Assembly: GCF_013201685.1 (NCBI RefSeq)
Contig: NZ_CP053844.1
Span: forward strand, 62,001 to 126,000
Reading direction: 5' to 3'
Length of the DNA stretch: 64,000 nt
Source of the DNA: Campylobacter geochelonis
GTDB lineage: Bacteria > Campylobacterota > Campylobacteria > Campylobacterales > Campylobacteraceae
The translations under genes and the position numbers were made by a program. Below, piece by piece: positions 29,171 to 37,478 of the stretch. The notes below the pieces were generated by a model that saw only the letters and a list, made by a program, of their open reading frames with translations, ran no database searches and was not told the origin of the DNA. Position 1 is the first letter of the stretch, and every line of letters begins with the position of its first letter.

Positions 29171-29406
29171 TTATAAATTTAAATCACAAGTATTTTAAGC
29201 TAGCATATAGCTTAACTAAATAAAATCACCCCCTTTTTTAATAATGCAAAGTCGCTAAATGTGGCTTTGCACTCCTTTTAACTAAGTTTAAAAACTTGCT
29301 TACTAAATTTAAATGCAATAAATTTTACTTGCATTTTATGATTTTAGTTGAGTGCGAAGTGATAAAATTTGATAAATTCAAAGTCATAAAAAGATATCTA
29401 AACATA

Positions 29407-29466
29407 GTTTTTAAAATCACGCTGGCAAGCTAGATGGCGTTGTTTTTGGTGGCGGAGAATGCACTC
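29407..29466 (+). pseudogene. 60-bp remnant duplicate of nrdG
   Basis: This segment matches 33496-33557 of nrdG almost base for base: the same GGCAAGCTAGATGGCGTTG core, then TGGCGGAGAATGCAC. There is a 2-base deletion (GT) and a few substitutions. It would encode LDGVVF followed by GGGECTL in place of the nrdG SGGECTL. Similarity ends abruptly on both sides. Confidence 0.85.
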
Positions 29467-29791
29467 TTGCAAGTGTGGTGCTTTAAATCCTTTATGAAAC
29501 CTGGTGCGAAGAAGAAAATTTGAATCAAATTTATTTTTTAGGATTTTAATTAGTTTTTTGGTATAAATTTAGTGTATATTCTTCTATATTTTAAATTCGC
29601 ATTTAGCGTTCATGCCTTTGTAAAGCTAAAATCAAGAGATAAATAAATTATTTTTAGTCTGTCTAGCAAGTAAATTTAAAAAATTCCCACGTTACGACAC
29701 TTTTTAAAGCAATTTCGACTAAAGTTTATAAAGTTCAAAACCGTTTTAAGCTCAAGTTAAAACTGGCGCACAACTCGCGTGAGTTAAATAT

Positions 29792-30733
29792 CTACTTCCA
29801 CTCCGGTTGAAGCGTGACATGTCCTATCTTAAACTCATGTTCTAAAATTTCAGAAATCTCATCAACTATCTCTTTAAAATTTGCTAAATTTGAACGCTCG
29901 ATTAAAATGTGAGCTGTTAAAACATACATATTTCGCGTGATTTCTGTGATGTGTATATCGTGGATATCAAGCACCAAACCGCTTTTTAAAATCTTGCTTT
30001 TAACCAAATTTAAATCCACTGGCGAAGCCTCTAAAAGCACATCTAAACTATCTTTTAAAAGTCCCCACGCCCATTTTGCTATAACAACTGCTATCATAAG
30101 CGCAAGCAAAGCATCAATAAGATAAAAGTTTGTAAAGTGTATGATAATGCCGCCGATGATGATAGCAACTGAACTAAGCAAATCGCTCATCATATGTGCA
30201 AAGCTTGATTTGATATTTACATTTTCCATGTCGCCTTTTTGAAGCAAATACCCAGTTATAGCATTTACCACAAGTCCGATAATAGCGACTACCATCATCG
30301 TTTTTATATCGATTGCCTCTGGCACAAAAATTCTCTTAATCGCTTCATAAACTATCCAAATAACGCTAACTCCAAGAGTTAAAGCATTGATAAATGCCGC
30401 TATAACCTCGCTTCTATAGTATCCAAAAGTCTTGCTGTCATTTAGCTCTTTTTGTGCTATAAAAATGGCAAAAAGGCTAATAGCCAAAGAAAACGAGTGT
30501 GTTAGCATATGAACGCCATCGCTTAAAAGCGCTAAAGAGCCACTTACATAGCCATATATTATCTCAGCAACCATCGCTATAGCCGTTATTATAAGGCTGA
30601 TTTTTAAAACTTTTTTATCTGTGTGGCGAAAGTCATGCTCATGATGATGTTCGTGTTCGTGGTGATGTTCGTGCTCATGATTAAAATCTCTTAACGGTTC
30701 GTGAATACAGCCAGATGAGTGATTACAGGTCAT
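29792..30733 (-). CDS. cation diffusion facilitator metal exporter (zinc-type)
   Basis: The 313-residue protein opens with a histidine-rich metal-binding tail (HEHHHEHEHHHEH, about residues 20-33). Six membrane helices follow, with the CDF transport-site pattern (SDGVHMLTHSFSL in helix II, HMMSDLLSSVA in helix V) and a cytoplasmic C-terminal domain (DIHDIHITEITR). CDF proteins exchange cytoplasmic Zn2+ or related ions for protons, protecting against excess metal. The HxxxD pattern in helices II and V suggests zinc or cadmium, resembling CzcD/ZitB. No metal regulator is adjacent. Confidence 0.9.
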   Translation of the reverse strand: MTCNHSSGCIHEPLRDFNHEHEHHHEHEHHHEHDFRHTDKKVLKISLIITAIAMVAEIIYGYVSGSLALLSDGVHMLTHSFSLAISLFAIFIAQKELNDSKTFGYYRSEVIAAFINALTLGVSVIWIVYEAIKRIFVPEAIDIKTMMVVAIIGLVVNAITGYLLQKGDMENVNIKSSFAHMMSDLLSSVAIIIGGIIIHFTNFYLIDALLALMIAVVIAKWAWGLLKDSLDVLLEASPVDLNLVKSKILKSGLVLDIHDIHITEITRNMYVLTAHILIERSNLANFKEIVDEISEILEHEFKIGHVTLQPEWK

Positions 30734-30973
30734 AATTTTCCTTTGTTGTAATTATGTAATTATATCGATTTAAGATGAAATATCTCTTAATTTAAAATCT
30801 TAAGAAAAATACTAAATAATTATTTTAATATATTTTTTATATTATATAAAACAATATAAATTTATAACGAGAAAATCACTATTTTAAGGAGATAGATTAA
30901 ATTTTATTTTTTATTTAAATAGTTATAAATTTATTACTTTATGAAAACTATTATCAAAAAAAATTAGATAATT

Positions 30974-31012
30974 TAAGTTTTTAAGCGACATTAAAACTTA
31001 CTTTTGTATAAT
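30974..31012 (+). promoter_or_regulatory. nrdD promoter with upstream inverted repeat
   Basis: TATAAT at 31007-31012, preceded by TTTTG, lies 40 bases before the nrdD ATG. Just upstream, arms TAAGTTTT (30974-30981) and AAAACTTA (30993-31000) form an inverted repeat covering the -35 region, a plausible regulator site. The rest of the 318-bp gap (30734-31051) is AT-rich without genes. Confidence 0.5.
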
Positions 31013-31051
31013 GACTAATCATATATATTTTAAAATCACTAAGGCATTTTC

Positions 31052-33142
31052 ATGAAAGAAACTTTAAAAAGAGATGGCAAAAAAGAGCCATTTTACACTT
31101 ATAAAATCGAAGACGCAATCAAAAAAGCATTTAAAAGCGAAAGTGTAGAGTATGATAACAAGGTCTTTTATAGCGTTATCGATGAGATTGCTTTTAAGGA
31201 TATTATAAGTGTTGAAGAGGTTCAAGATGCGATTGAAAAAGCACTTTTTAGCCACAATTACTTTGAAATTTTAAAAAGTTTTATGCTCTATCGCCACACT
31301 CATAAAATGCAACGCGAGCAGATTTTAGGGCTTAGTGATGATACGACTTATATAAACTCAACGCAGACGATAAACGAATACATCAGCAAGTCTGATTGGC
31401 GAATTTTGGCTAACTCAAATACGAGTTATTCAAACGCAGGGCTGATTAACAACACAGCGGGCAAAGTAGTCGCAAACTACTGGCTTGATAGCGTTTATAG
31501 CAAAGAAGAGGGCGTGGCTCATAGAAATGGGGATTATCATATTCATGATTTGGATTGTTTGAGTGGGTATTGTGCTGGTTGGAGCTTAAGAGCTTTGCTA
31601 AATGAGGGTTTTAATGGCGTTCGTGGCAGAGTCGAGAGCAAAGCGCCAAGCCATTTTAGAGAAGCGCTTTATCAAATGGCAAATTTCTTAGGCATACTTC
31701 AAAGCGAGTGGGCGGGCGCACAGGCGTTTTCTAGTTTTGATACCTATCTTGCACCATATGTTTTTAAAGATAATTTAAGTGATAAAGAGATAAAAAAGGC
31801 GATTACTAGCTTTATTTTTAATCTCAATGTTCCCGCGCGCTGGGGTCAAAGCCCATTTACAAATGTTACGATTGATCTAACTTGCCCGAGTGATTTAAAA
31901 AACCAAATTCCTACAAAAGAGGATTTGCACCTTTTTAAGGATTTAAATGATGTAAATTTAGTTAAAAAGGCAAACGAGCGAGGGCGAAAAAAGCTAACCG
32001 ATATGACATATGGGGATTTTCAAAGCGAAATGGATAGGATAAATATCGCATTTTACGAGGTTTTGACATCTGGCGATAAGTGCGGGCAGCCATTTACCTT
32101 TCCTATCCCAACAGTAAATTTAACTGAAGATTTTAACTGGGATAGTCCAGTGGCAAATGTATTGTTTGAAAATACTGCTAAAATGGGCTCAAGTTACTTT
32201 CAAAACTTCATCGGCTCACAGTACACAACCGATAAATTTGGTAAGAAAATTCCAAACGAAAAAGCCTATAAACCAGGAGCAGTTCGCTCGATGTGTTGTA
32301 GACTTCAGCTTGACTTAAGAGAGCTTTTAAAGCGTGGCGGTGGGCTTTTTGGAAGTGCGGAGATGACAGGAAGTATCGGCGTTGTAACGCTAAATTTAGC
32401 AAGGTTAGGATATCTTTATAAAAACGACAAAACAAGCCTTTATAAAAGACTTGATGAGCTTTTAAATTTGGCTAAAAGTACGCTTGAGAAAAAACGTAAA
32501 TTTATACAAGAGATGTATGAGCGTGGACTTTATCCATATACGGCGCGCTATTTAAAGCACTTTAATAACCATTTTAGCACGATTGGCATAAATGGCGCAA
32601 ACGAAATGATACGAAATTTCACAAACGATAAAGAAAACATCACGACTGAATTTGGGCGTAAATTTGCATTAGAATTAATAGAGTATTTAAGAGAGAAAAT
32701 TCGCTCATTTCAAGAAGAAACTGGCAACCTTTACAACCTAGAGGCAACTCCGGCTGAGGGCACGACTTATCGTTTTGCTAAAGAGGATATTAAAAGATAT
32801 CCAAACATTATCCAAGCAGGAAGCGAGCAAAACATCTACTACACAAACTCGACCCAACTTCCAGCAAATTTTGGCGATGATCCATTTGAAGCACTTGATA
32901 TGCAAGATGAACTTCAGTCAAGCTATACAGGCGGCACCGTTTTTCACCTTTATATGAAAGAGCGAATTAGCTCAGGACAAGCGTGTAAAAATTTAGTAAA
33001 AAACATAGTAAGTAGCTATAAATTGCCTTATATAACTATCACGCCGATTTTTAGCGTATGTAGCAAACACGGATACATCGCAGGCGAGCATGAATACTGC
33101 CCATTATGCGATGAAGAGATTTTAAAAGAACAAGGAGCATAA
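31052..33142 (+). CDS. nrdD: anaerobic (class III) ribonucleotide reductase, catalytic part without glycyl-radical tail
   Basis: The protein has 696 residues. An N-terminal ATP-cone (about 1-90, KRDGKKEPFYTYKIEDAIKK) is followed by the radical-enzyme barrel with HDLDCLSGYCAGWSL (Cys174) and a C-terminal zinc-binding segment (CSKHGYIAGEHEYCPLC). Class III enzymes reduce ribonucleoside triphosphates without oxygen. In ordinary NrdD the zinc segment is followed directly by the R-V-x-G-Y glycyl-radical motif. Here the frame stops at EILKEQGA* and that motif is encoded by the next gene, one base later. The split looks genuine because both parts have good ribosome sites and intact frames. The pair should assemble to one active enzyme. 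Confidence 0.9.
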   Translation: MKETLKRDGKKEPFYTYKIEDAIKKAFKSESVEYDNKVFYSVIDEIAFKDIISVEEVQDAIEKALFSHNYFEILKSFMLYRHTHKMQREQILGLSDDTTYINSTQTINEYISKSDWRILANSNTSYSNAGLINNTAGKVVANYWLDSVYSKEEGVAHRNGDYHIHDLDCLSGYCAGWSLRALLNEGFNGVRGRVESKAPSHFREALYQMANFLGILQSEWAGAQAFSSFDTYLAPYVFKDNLSDKEIKKAITSFIFNLNVPARWGQSPFTNVTIDLTCPSDLKNQIPTKEDLHLFKDLNDVNLVKKANERGRKKLTDMTYGDFQSEMDRINIAFYEVLTSGDKCGQPFTFPIPTVNLTEDFNWDSPVANVLFENTAKMGSSYFQNFIGSQYTTDKFGKKIPNEKAYKPGAVRSMCCRLQLDLRELLKRGGGLFGSAEMTGSIGVVTLNLARLGYLYKNDKTSLYKRLDELLNLAKSTLEKKRKFIQEMYERGLYPYTARYLKHFNNHFSTIGINGANEMIRNFTNDKENITTEFGRKFALELIEYLREKIRSFQEETGNLYNLEATPAEGTTYRFAKEDIKRYPNIIQAGSEQNIYYTNSTQLPANFGDDPFEALDMQDELQSSYTGGTVFHLYMKERISSGQACKNLVKNIVSSYKLPYITITPIFSVCSKHGYIAGEHEYCPLCDEEILKEQGA

Positions 33143-33170
33143 GATGAACAAAGAGCATAAGATGAACAAA
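33135..33170 (+). repeat. 18-bp tandem duplication at the nrdD / glycyl-domain junction
   Basis: GAGCATAAGATGAACAAA occurs twice head to tail (33135-33152, 33153-33170). Each copy contains a TAA, read as stop only in the nrdD frame, and an in-frame ATG (33144 and 33162) for the next gene. The first ATG has the better GGAG. Confidence 0.95.
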
Positions 33171-33335
33171 GAAGAAATTTTAAAAGCCAACGCAGACAAA
33201 CGAACAAAATGCGTTGTTTACACACGTGTGATGGGCTATCACAGACCAGTTGAGAGCTTTAATCTTGGTAAAAAAGGCGAGCATAAAGAGCGAGTCGCAT
33301 TTTGCGAAGGGAGCGCAAAAATAAAAATAGCTTGA
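33144..33335 (+). CDS. stand-alone glycyl-radical domain of class III ribonucleotide reductase
   Basis: The 63-residue protein carries YTRVMGYHRPVESFNLGKKG. Gly31 in R-V-M-G-Y is the expected radical glycine, and RPVxxFNxGKKxExxxR is the usual NrdD C-terminus. It starts one base after the nrdD stop and its own stop overlaps the nrdG start (TGATG), so all three are translationally coupled. By analogy with YfiD-type spare-part glycyl proteins, a separate peptide can complete a radical enzyme. Here the main gene lacks this part altogether, so the small protein should be essential for activity. An alternative start at 33162 would remove six residues created by the 18-bp duplication. Confidence 0.85.
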   Translation: MNKEHKMNKEEILKANADKRTKCVVYTRVMGYHRPVESFNLGKKGEHKERVAFCEGSAKIKIA

Positions 33336-34009
33336 TGAAACCGATATATTCGATAACGCCATTTACAACTCTTGATTTTAAGGATAAACTTGCGTGTATA
33401 GCGTGGTTTGGAGGGTGTAATATGAGATGTTTATACTGCTATAACACAAACATCGTAAACTCAGAGGGAAATATCAGCAAAGATGAGTTTAAAGAGTTTT
33501 TAAAATCACGCGTTGGCAAGCTAGATGGCGTTGTTTTTAGTGGCGGAGAATGCACGCTAAGCAAGGAATTTCTTGAGCTTGCTAAGATGGTAAAAGAGCT
33601 TGGGTTTTTACTTAAAGTTGATACAAATGGCTCAAATTTAAACGTTTTAAAAGATGCGATAGGGCTAAATTTGGTTGATTTTATAGCGCTTGATTTTAAG
33701 GCGTTAAAAGAAAACTATCTTTTTATAACAAACTCAAATTTATACGATAAATTTATCAAAACATTAAAATATCTTATAAAAATAGATTTTAAATTTGAAG
33801 TTAGAACAACTGTTCATGCTGATATTTTAGATGAAAATGATGTAAAAAAGATGGCAAATTTATTACAAAATTTAGGTTACAAAGGAACTTATTGTATACA
33901 AAATTTCTTATCAACTGGCGATAATTTTGGCTGTTTGCAAAAGCCTATCAAGGATTTTGACTACAACAAGATAAATGCGGATATAAAGATAGAATTACGA
34001 AATTTCTAA
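33335..34009 (+). CDS. nrdG: anaerobic ribonucleotide reductase activating enzyme (radical SAM)
   Basis: The protein has 224 residues from the ATG at 33335, which overlaps the previous stop. A start at 33302 would only add eleven Lys/Arg-rich residues inside the preceding gene. The motif CNMRCLYC (Cys28, Cys32, Cys35) binds the [4Fe-4S] cluster that cleaves S-adenosylmethionine, and FSGGECTL follows. It abstracts hydrogen from the glycine of the NrdD system, here presumably on the separate 63-residue protein. Size exceeds E. coli NrdG (154) but fits the longer PflA-like activases. Confidence 0.9.
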   Translation: MKPIYSITPFTTLDFKDKLACIAWFGGCNMRCLYCYNTNIVNSEGNISKDEFKEFLKSRVGKLDGVVFSGGECTLSKEFLELAKMVKELGFLLKVDTNGSNLNVLKDAIGLNLVDFIALDFKALKENYLFITNSNLYDKFIKTLKYLIKIDFKFEVRTTVHADILDENDVKKMANLLQNLGYKGTYCIQNFLSTGDNFGCLQKPIKDFDYNKINADIKIELRNF

Positions 34010-34021
34010 GTTACTTTTAGT

Positions 34022-34027
34022 TATAAT
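34022..34027 (+). promoter_or_regulatory. -10 box for nrdB
   Basis: TATAAT lies 27 bases before the nrdB ATG, just after nrdG, with TTTTAG upstream. It suggests that nrdB can be transcribed independently of the anaerobic nrdD-nrdG unit. Confidence 0.6.
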
Positions 34028-34054
34028 CCAACGAAACTTTTAAGGAAATTAATA

Positions 34055-35077
34055 ATGCAAAGAAAGAAAATTTATAACCCAAATTCAAACGAAACTTTAA
34101 CCGATCGTAAGGTTTTTGGTGGAAATCCGCACGGAATACTAAATTTTACAAAAGCAAAGTATGTTTGGGCGCTTAAACTTTGGGATATCATGGAGGCAAA
34201 CACATGGTTTCCAAAAGAAGTCGATACGACCGATGATGTTAGAGACTATAACTTCAACTTAACAAGCGCTGAAAAACGTATGTATGACTTGGTCTGGAGT
34301 CAGCTAATTAGCATGGATAGCTTTCAGACAAACAACCTAGCAGATAACATAAATCCTTACATAACAGCGCCTGAAATCAATGCGATTTTAAGCCGCCAAG
34401 CCTATGAAGAGGCAAATCACAGCAAAAGTTATGCGGTGATGGTTGAAGCGATTTGCGATAATACCGATATGATTTATGAGATGGAAAAACACGATGAGAT
34501 GCTAAAAAGAAAAAACGACTACATCTCAAGCGTTTATGAAGAGCTTGCTGGAGAGGTTACAGAAGATAAACTGCTTTTAGCGATGGTAGCAAACCAAATT
34601 TTAGAAGGAATTTACTTTTATAGCGGATTTACGGCGATTTACGCGCTTGCAAGAGCTGGGAAAATGCTTGGTTCGGCGCAGATGATACGTTTTATCCAAC
34701 GAGATGAGATAACACATCTTTTGCTTTTTCAAAACATGATAAACTCAGTTAGAAAAGAGCGCCCAGAGCTGTTTAATGAAACAAATGTGGCTAAAATTTA
34801 TGAGATGTTTCAAAAGGCTGGAGATTTGGAAATCGAGTGGGGAAAATACATCACGCAAAACCAAATCATGGGCTTTACAGATGATATCATAGAAGAATAT
34901 ATCCACTATCTAGTCGATCAACGCTTAAGTGCGATTGGGCTAAATAAAAAATATAACGCAAAACACCCGATAAAATGGGTTGATGACTTTTCTAAATTTA
35001 ACGATCAAAAAAGCAACTTTTTTGAAAGCAAAGTTACAAACTATAGCAAGGGAAGCTTGAGTTTTGATGATTTTTAA
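34055..35077 (+). CDS. nrdB: class Ia ribonucleotide reductase beta subunit
   Basis: The 340-residue R2 protein has its diiron ligands visible: the Glu and His in [10 protein letters not shown], Glu in [11 protein letters not shown], and Glu/His in [10 protein letters not shown]. The SKSY tyrosine is at the radical position, so this is the oxygen-dependent tyrosyl-radical type. It partners NrdA, which is encoded 13 kb away on the other strand. AAGGAAATTA precedes the ATG. Its location directly after the anaerobic genes puts both ways of making deoxynucleotides side by side. Confidence 0.95.
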   Translation: MQRKKIYNPNSNETLTDRKVFGGNPHGILNFTKAKYVWALKLWDIMEANTWFPKEVDTTDDVRDYNFNLTSAEKRMYDLVWSQLISMDSFQTNNLADNINPYITAPEINAILSRQAYEEANHSKSYAVMVEAICDNTDMIYEMEKHDEMLKRKNDYISSVYEELAGEVTEDKLLLAMVANQILEGIYFYSGFTAIYALARAGKMLGSAQMIRFIQRDEITHLLLFQNMINSVRKERPELFNETNVAKIYEMFQKAGDLEIEWGKYITQNQIMGFTDDIIEEYIHYLVDQRLSAIGLNKKYNAKHPIKWVDDFSKFNDQKSNFFESKVTNYSKGSLSFDDF

Positions 35078-35318
35078 GATATTTTGATTGAGATTACTTC
35101 GTGATGATAGTGGTCGCAAATAGCGTTACTATCGTTAGCGAAGTGTTTTGAATTTGGTTAAAATAAGCGTGAATCTTAAAAAAAGCTGAATTTTTGGCTG
35201 AAGTGAAAACTCATATGACATTTGTCGGTAAAATTTAGTATAAAAAGTAAGGTTTAGCGATTTTTAATATATTTTTATCTCTGTTTTAAGTGGTTTTGGT
35301 TGAATTTTGGAGGTTTGT

Positions 35319-35576
35319 ATGAAGTGCGTGGTTGTAGGTAATAAAGCTATTTTAAAAGAATATGGCAAAATTTATAAATTTAGCTTAAAAAATCAATGCG
35401 TTGTAAAGCAAAAATTAGCTTTTTGTCTTGAAAATAGCATAGTTAGCAAAATTTGCGCAGTTAGCAAGAGGCAAATTTTGCAAATAATTAAAACAAACAC
35501 AGCAAAAACTACTCAAAATAGCGAGTTAAAACCAAAAATATATGCTAGCCATTTTGCTTGTGGCTTGGGATTTTAG
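35319..35576 (+). CDS. small protein of a three-member tandem family, member 1
   Basis: The protein has 85 residues from the ATG at 35319, which has GGAGG at the right distance. The first 50 residues (CVVVGNKAILKEYGKIYKFS, then CVVKQKLAFCLENSIVSKI) parallel the start of the next two genes: a short beta-rich module with a G-x-IYxF pattern. Unlike them it has no transmembrane segment; its C-terminal half is a Lys/Thr-rich tail. I recognise no named family. The module looks somewhat like a small OB/cold-shock-type barrel, but that is a guess. Confidence 0.6.
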   Translation: MKCVVVGNKAILKEYGKIYKFSLKNQCVVKQKLAFCLENSIVSKICAVSKRQILQIIKTNTAKTTQNSELKPKIYASHFACGLGF

Positions 35577-35596
35577 GTTGTGATGGTGGTTGAGTA

Positions 35597-36049
35597 ATGC
35601 TAGGTAAGATAGTTGATGATGGAGTTATAGCTAGTAATGATGGCGAAATTTATAAATTTAGCATAGATGCGTTTAAAAACAAAGATGTTTTAAATCGCAA
35701 GCTTGAATTTGGCGATGAAGTCGCGTTTATGCTTTTAAACGATAAAGTAAGTGAGGTGTATTTTATCGGCGATGTAAAAAGCAGCAAACAGAGCCTAAAA
35801 AATGCTAAATTTATAAATAAAACGCAACTAAAAACTCAAAATCCAGATAAAACTAGCGATATATCGCGCAGCCAAAGCACCCAACAAAATACCGATATAA
35901 GCACGAGTTTAGACATCAAAGAAACATTTGTGGTTAGAAATAAAAATGATTTTAAAGGATTTTTTTATACTAGCGGATACTGGTGCGGTTGCGCTATAAC
36001 GGTTATGGTTGTGATTTTGATTTTTGCTTTTGTAGAGGCTAGGATATGA
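35597..36049 (+). CDS. membrane protein of the three-member tandem family, member 2
   Basis: The 150-residue protein has an N-terminal module (about 1-58: MLGKIVDDGVIASNDGEIYKF, then FGDEVAFMLLNDKVSEVYFIG). A polar, Gln/Ser/Thr-rich linker (about 60-115) and a C-terminal transmembrane helix (GCAITVMVVILIFAFVEA) follow. It overlaps the next gene by four bases (ATGA). No family is recognised. Member 1 lacks the membrane helix, member 3 has one. Confidence 0.65.
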   Translation: MLGKIVDDGVIASNDGEIYKFSIDAFKNKDVLNRKLEFGDEVAFMLLNDKVSEVYFIGDVKSSKQSLKNAKFINKTQLKTQNPDKTSDISRSQSTQQNTDISTSLDIKETFVVRNKNDFKGFFYTSGYWCGCAITVMVVILIFAFVEARI

Positions 36050-36579
36050 TAGGTGTGATTTTAAGTCCAAATTTGATAAAAGCGCAAAACGATGAGCTTT
36101 ATGAGTTTGATATGAGTTCTTACGTAACGCCAAAGCTAAAAGTTGGCGATAGGGTTAAATTTAGCATAGAATTTGGTGAGGTTAAAAACTTAAATCTCAT
36201 AAATGAGTCTATAGCTTTTATAAAAGGCGATTTAAAAAATACTTTTGGGGCTAATAAGCTAAATTTGGATTTAAAAAATATAAAATTTAGCCAAAATGCG
36301 CCAAATTCAGAACAAAAAGATGAAAATTTTAATAAATTTGAAAAGAAAAGTGTTAAAAATCCTAAAATCCAGATAGTAAAACCACGAAGCGGATCTTTTG
36401 TGCGGTTTGGGCTTGGTCTTAAAAATGGTGTAAAAGATACTTTGTTATTTGTTTTTGCTATTTTTATCCTTTATCTTTTGTGTTGGCTTGCTTGGGTAGT
36501 TATAGATGGCTTTTTTACGCTTTTGGTTGGTTTTTTTAGCGGATTTTCTTCTTTGATAGAGTATGTAGGCAAAAAATGA
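36046..36579 (+). CDS. membrane protein of the three-member tandem family, member 3
   Basis: The 177-residue protein begins MIGVILSPNLIKAQNDELYEF, parallel to the start of member 2, with KVGDRVKFSIEFGEVKNLNLI matching its second half. A polar linker follows, then hydrophobic segments at about 130-160 (LLFVFAIFILYLLCWLAW and FFTLLVGFFSGF). It is translationally coupled to member 2. I recognise no family. Confidence 0.65.
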   Translation: MIGVILSPNLIKAQNDELYEFDMSSYVTPKLKVGDRVKFSIEFGEVKNLNLINESIAFIKGDLKNTFGANKLNLDLKNIKFSQNAPNSEQKDENFNKFEKKSVKNPKIQIVKPRSGSFVRFGLGLKNGVKDTLLFVFAIFILYLLCWLAWVVIDGFFTLLVGFFSGFSSLIEYVGKK

Positions 36580-36785
36580 ATTTATTGGCTTGTTTTATTC
36601 GTTATTTTCAAATAAAAGTAAATAAAAATGTTGTTTTTAAGAGCTTAAAAATCTTATTTTCGTTAAAATTACGCAAAAAGCAATCAAATTGTAAGACATT
36701 TTTTTGGTTTAGCGTAGGTTGTTTAAAAATATATTTTTTAAATTTAGTTAAATTCGTTTTTTTGGATAGAAAACAGAAAATTTAG
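36576..36785 (+). CDS. doubtful 69-residue reading frame
   Basis: It overlaps the previous stop by ATGA, which is coding-like. The product is a run of Phe, Leu, Lys and Cys, typical of translated AT-rich non-coding sequence, and it matches nothing I know. It may simply be the leader of pcm. Confidence 0.2.
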   Translation: MNLLACFIRYFQIKVNKNVVFKSLKILFSLKLRKKQSNCKTFFWFSVGCLKIYFLNLVKFVFLDRKQKI

Positions 36786-36837
36786 AAAATAAATTTATCA
36801 AAATTTAAAACTAAATTTAAGAAATCAAGGATAAAAT

Positions 36838-37467
36838 ATGGATAGATTAGAGGCTGCAAGATGTGAAAAACTTGCCCTTGATATAGCAAACGAAGTAACG
36901 CTTAGTCCTGCTTTATACGACGCGTTTTGCAAGGTTAGCAGGAGTGAGTTTGCTCCAGTTGGCGCTCATGCTTTTAGCTTAAATCCGCAGCCGATTTTGG
37001 CAAATCAGTGGATAAGTTCACCTTTAACAGTAGCTAAAATGACTATGGCATTAGAGCTTGAAGGAGTGGATAAAGTCCTTGAAATCGGCTGTGGAAGCGG
37101 ATATCAAGCGGCGATTTTAAGCAAGATTGTGCGTAGAGTTTTTACTATCGAGCGGATATCAAAGCTTGTAAATGAAGCGAAAAAACACTTTGAAAATTTA
37201 GCCATTTCAAATGTGCATGTAAGATATGATGATGGGAATGCTGGATGGAAAAATTATGCTCCGTATGAGCGAATTTTGCTATCGGCTGCGGCTAAAAGTA
37301 TCGATGAGAGGCTTTTTTCTCAGTTAAGCGATGGTGGAATTTTAGTTGCGCCTATCGAGGAAAATGGTCGCCAAAAGATAATTAAATTTTATAAAAAAGA
37401 TAATCAAATACAAAAAGAGATTCTTTCAGAGTGTGTCTTTGTGCCACTTTTGAGCGGAAGAGAATAA
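36838..37467 (+). CDS. pcm: protein-L-isoaspartate O-methyltransferase
   Basis: The 209-residue protein has the AdoMet-binding VLEIGCGSGYQAAILSKI (about residues 79-96) and the family patterns SPLTVAKMTMALEL and RYDDGNAGW. It methylates abnormal isoaspartyl residues in damaged proteins to start their repair. Length is normal (E. coli 208). TCAAGGATAAAAT precedes the start. The end of the gene lies just before the AAA protein gene (11-base gap to its likely start). Confidence 0.93.
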   Translation: MDRLEAARCEKLALDIANEVTLSPALYDAFCKVSRSEFAPVGAHAFSLNPQPILANQWISSPLTVAKMTMALELEGVDKVLEIGCGSGYQAAILSKIVRRVFTIERISKLVNEAKKHFENLAISNVHVRYDDGNAGWKNYAPYERILLSAAAKSIDERLFSQLSDGGILVAPIEENGRQKIIKFYKKDNQIQKEILSECVFVPLLSGRE

Positions 37468-37478
37468 AGGAGCGTTTT

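Larger units (their letters stand above)
29095..29791. other. 697-bp gap between assT copy 2 and the CDF exporter
   Basis: It lies between convergent genes. It holds two hairpins near its left side and a short duplicate of nrdG sequence at 29407-29466. No intact gene is visible. The rest is AT-rich with repeated AAATTTA words. Confidence 0.55.

Noticed and set aside
36576-36785. Treating the 69-residue frame as a confident gene
   Set aside because: Composition is that of translated AT-rich DNA, and the only support is a 4-base overlap with the preceding stop.
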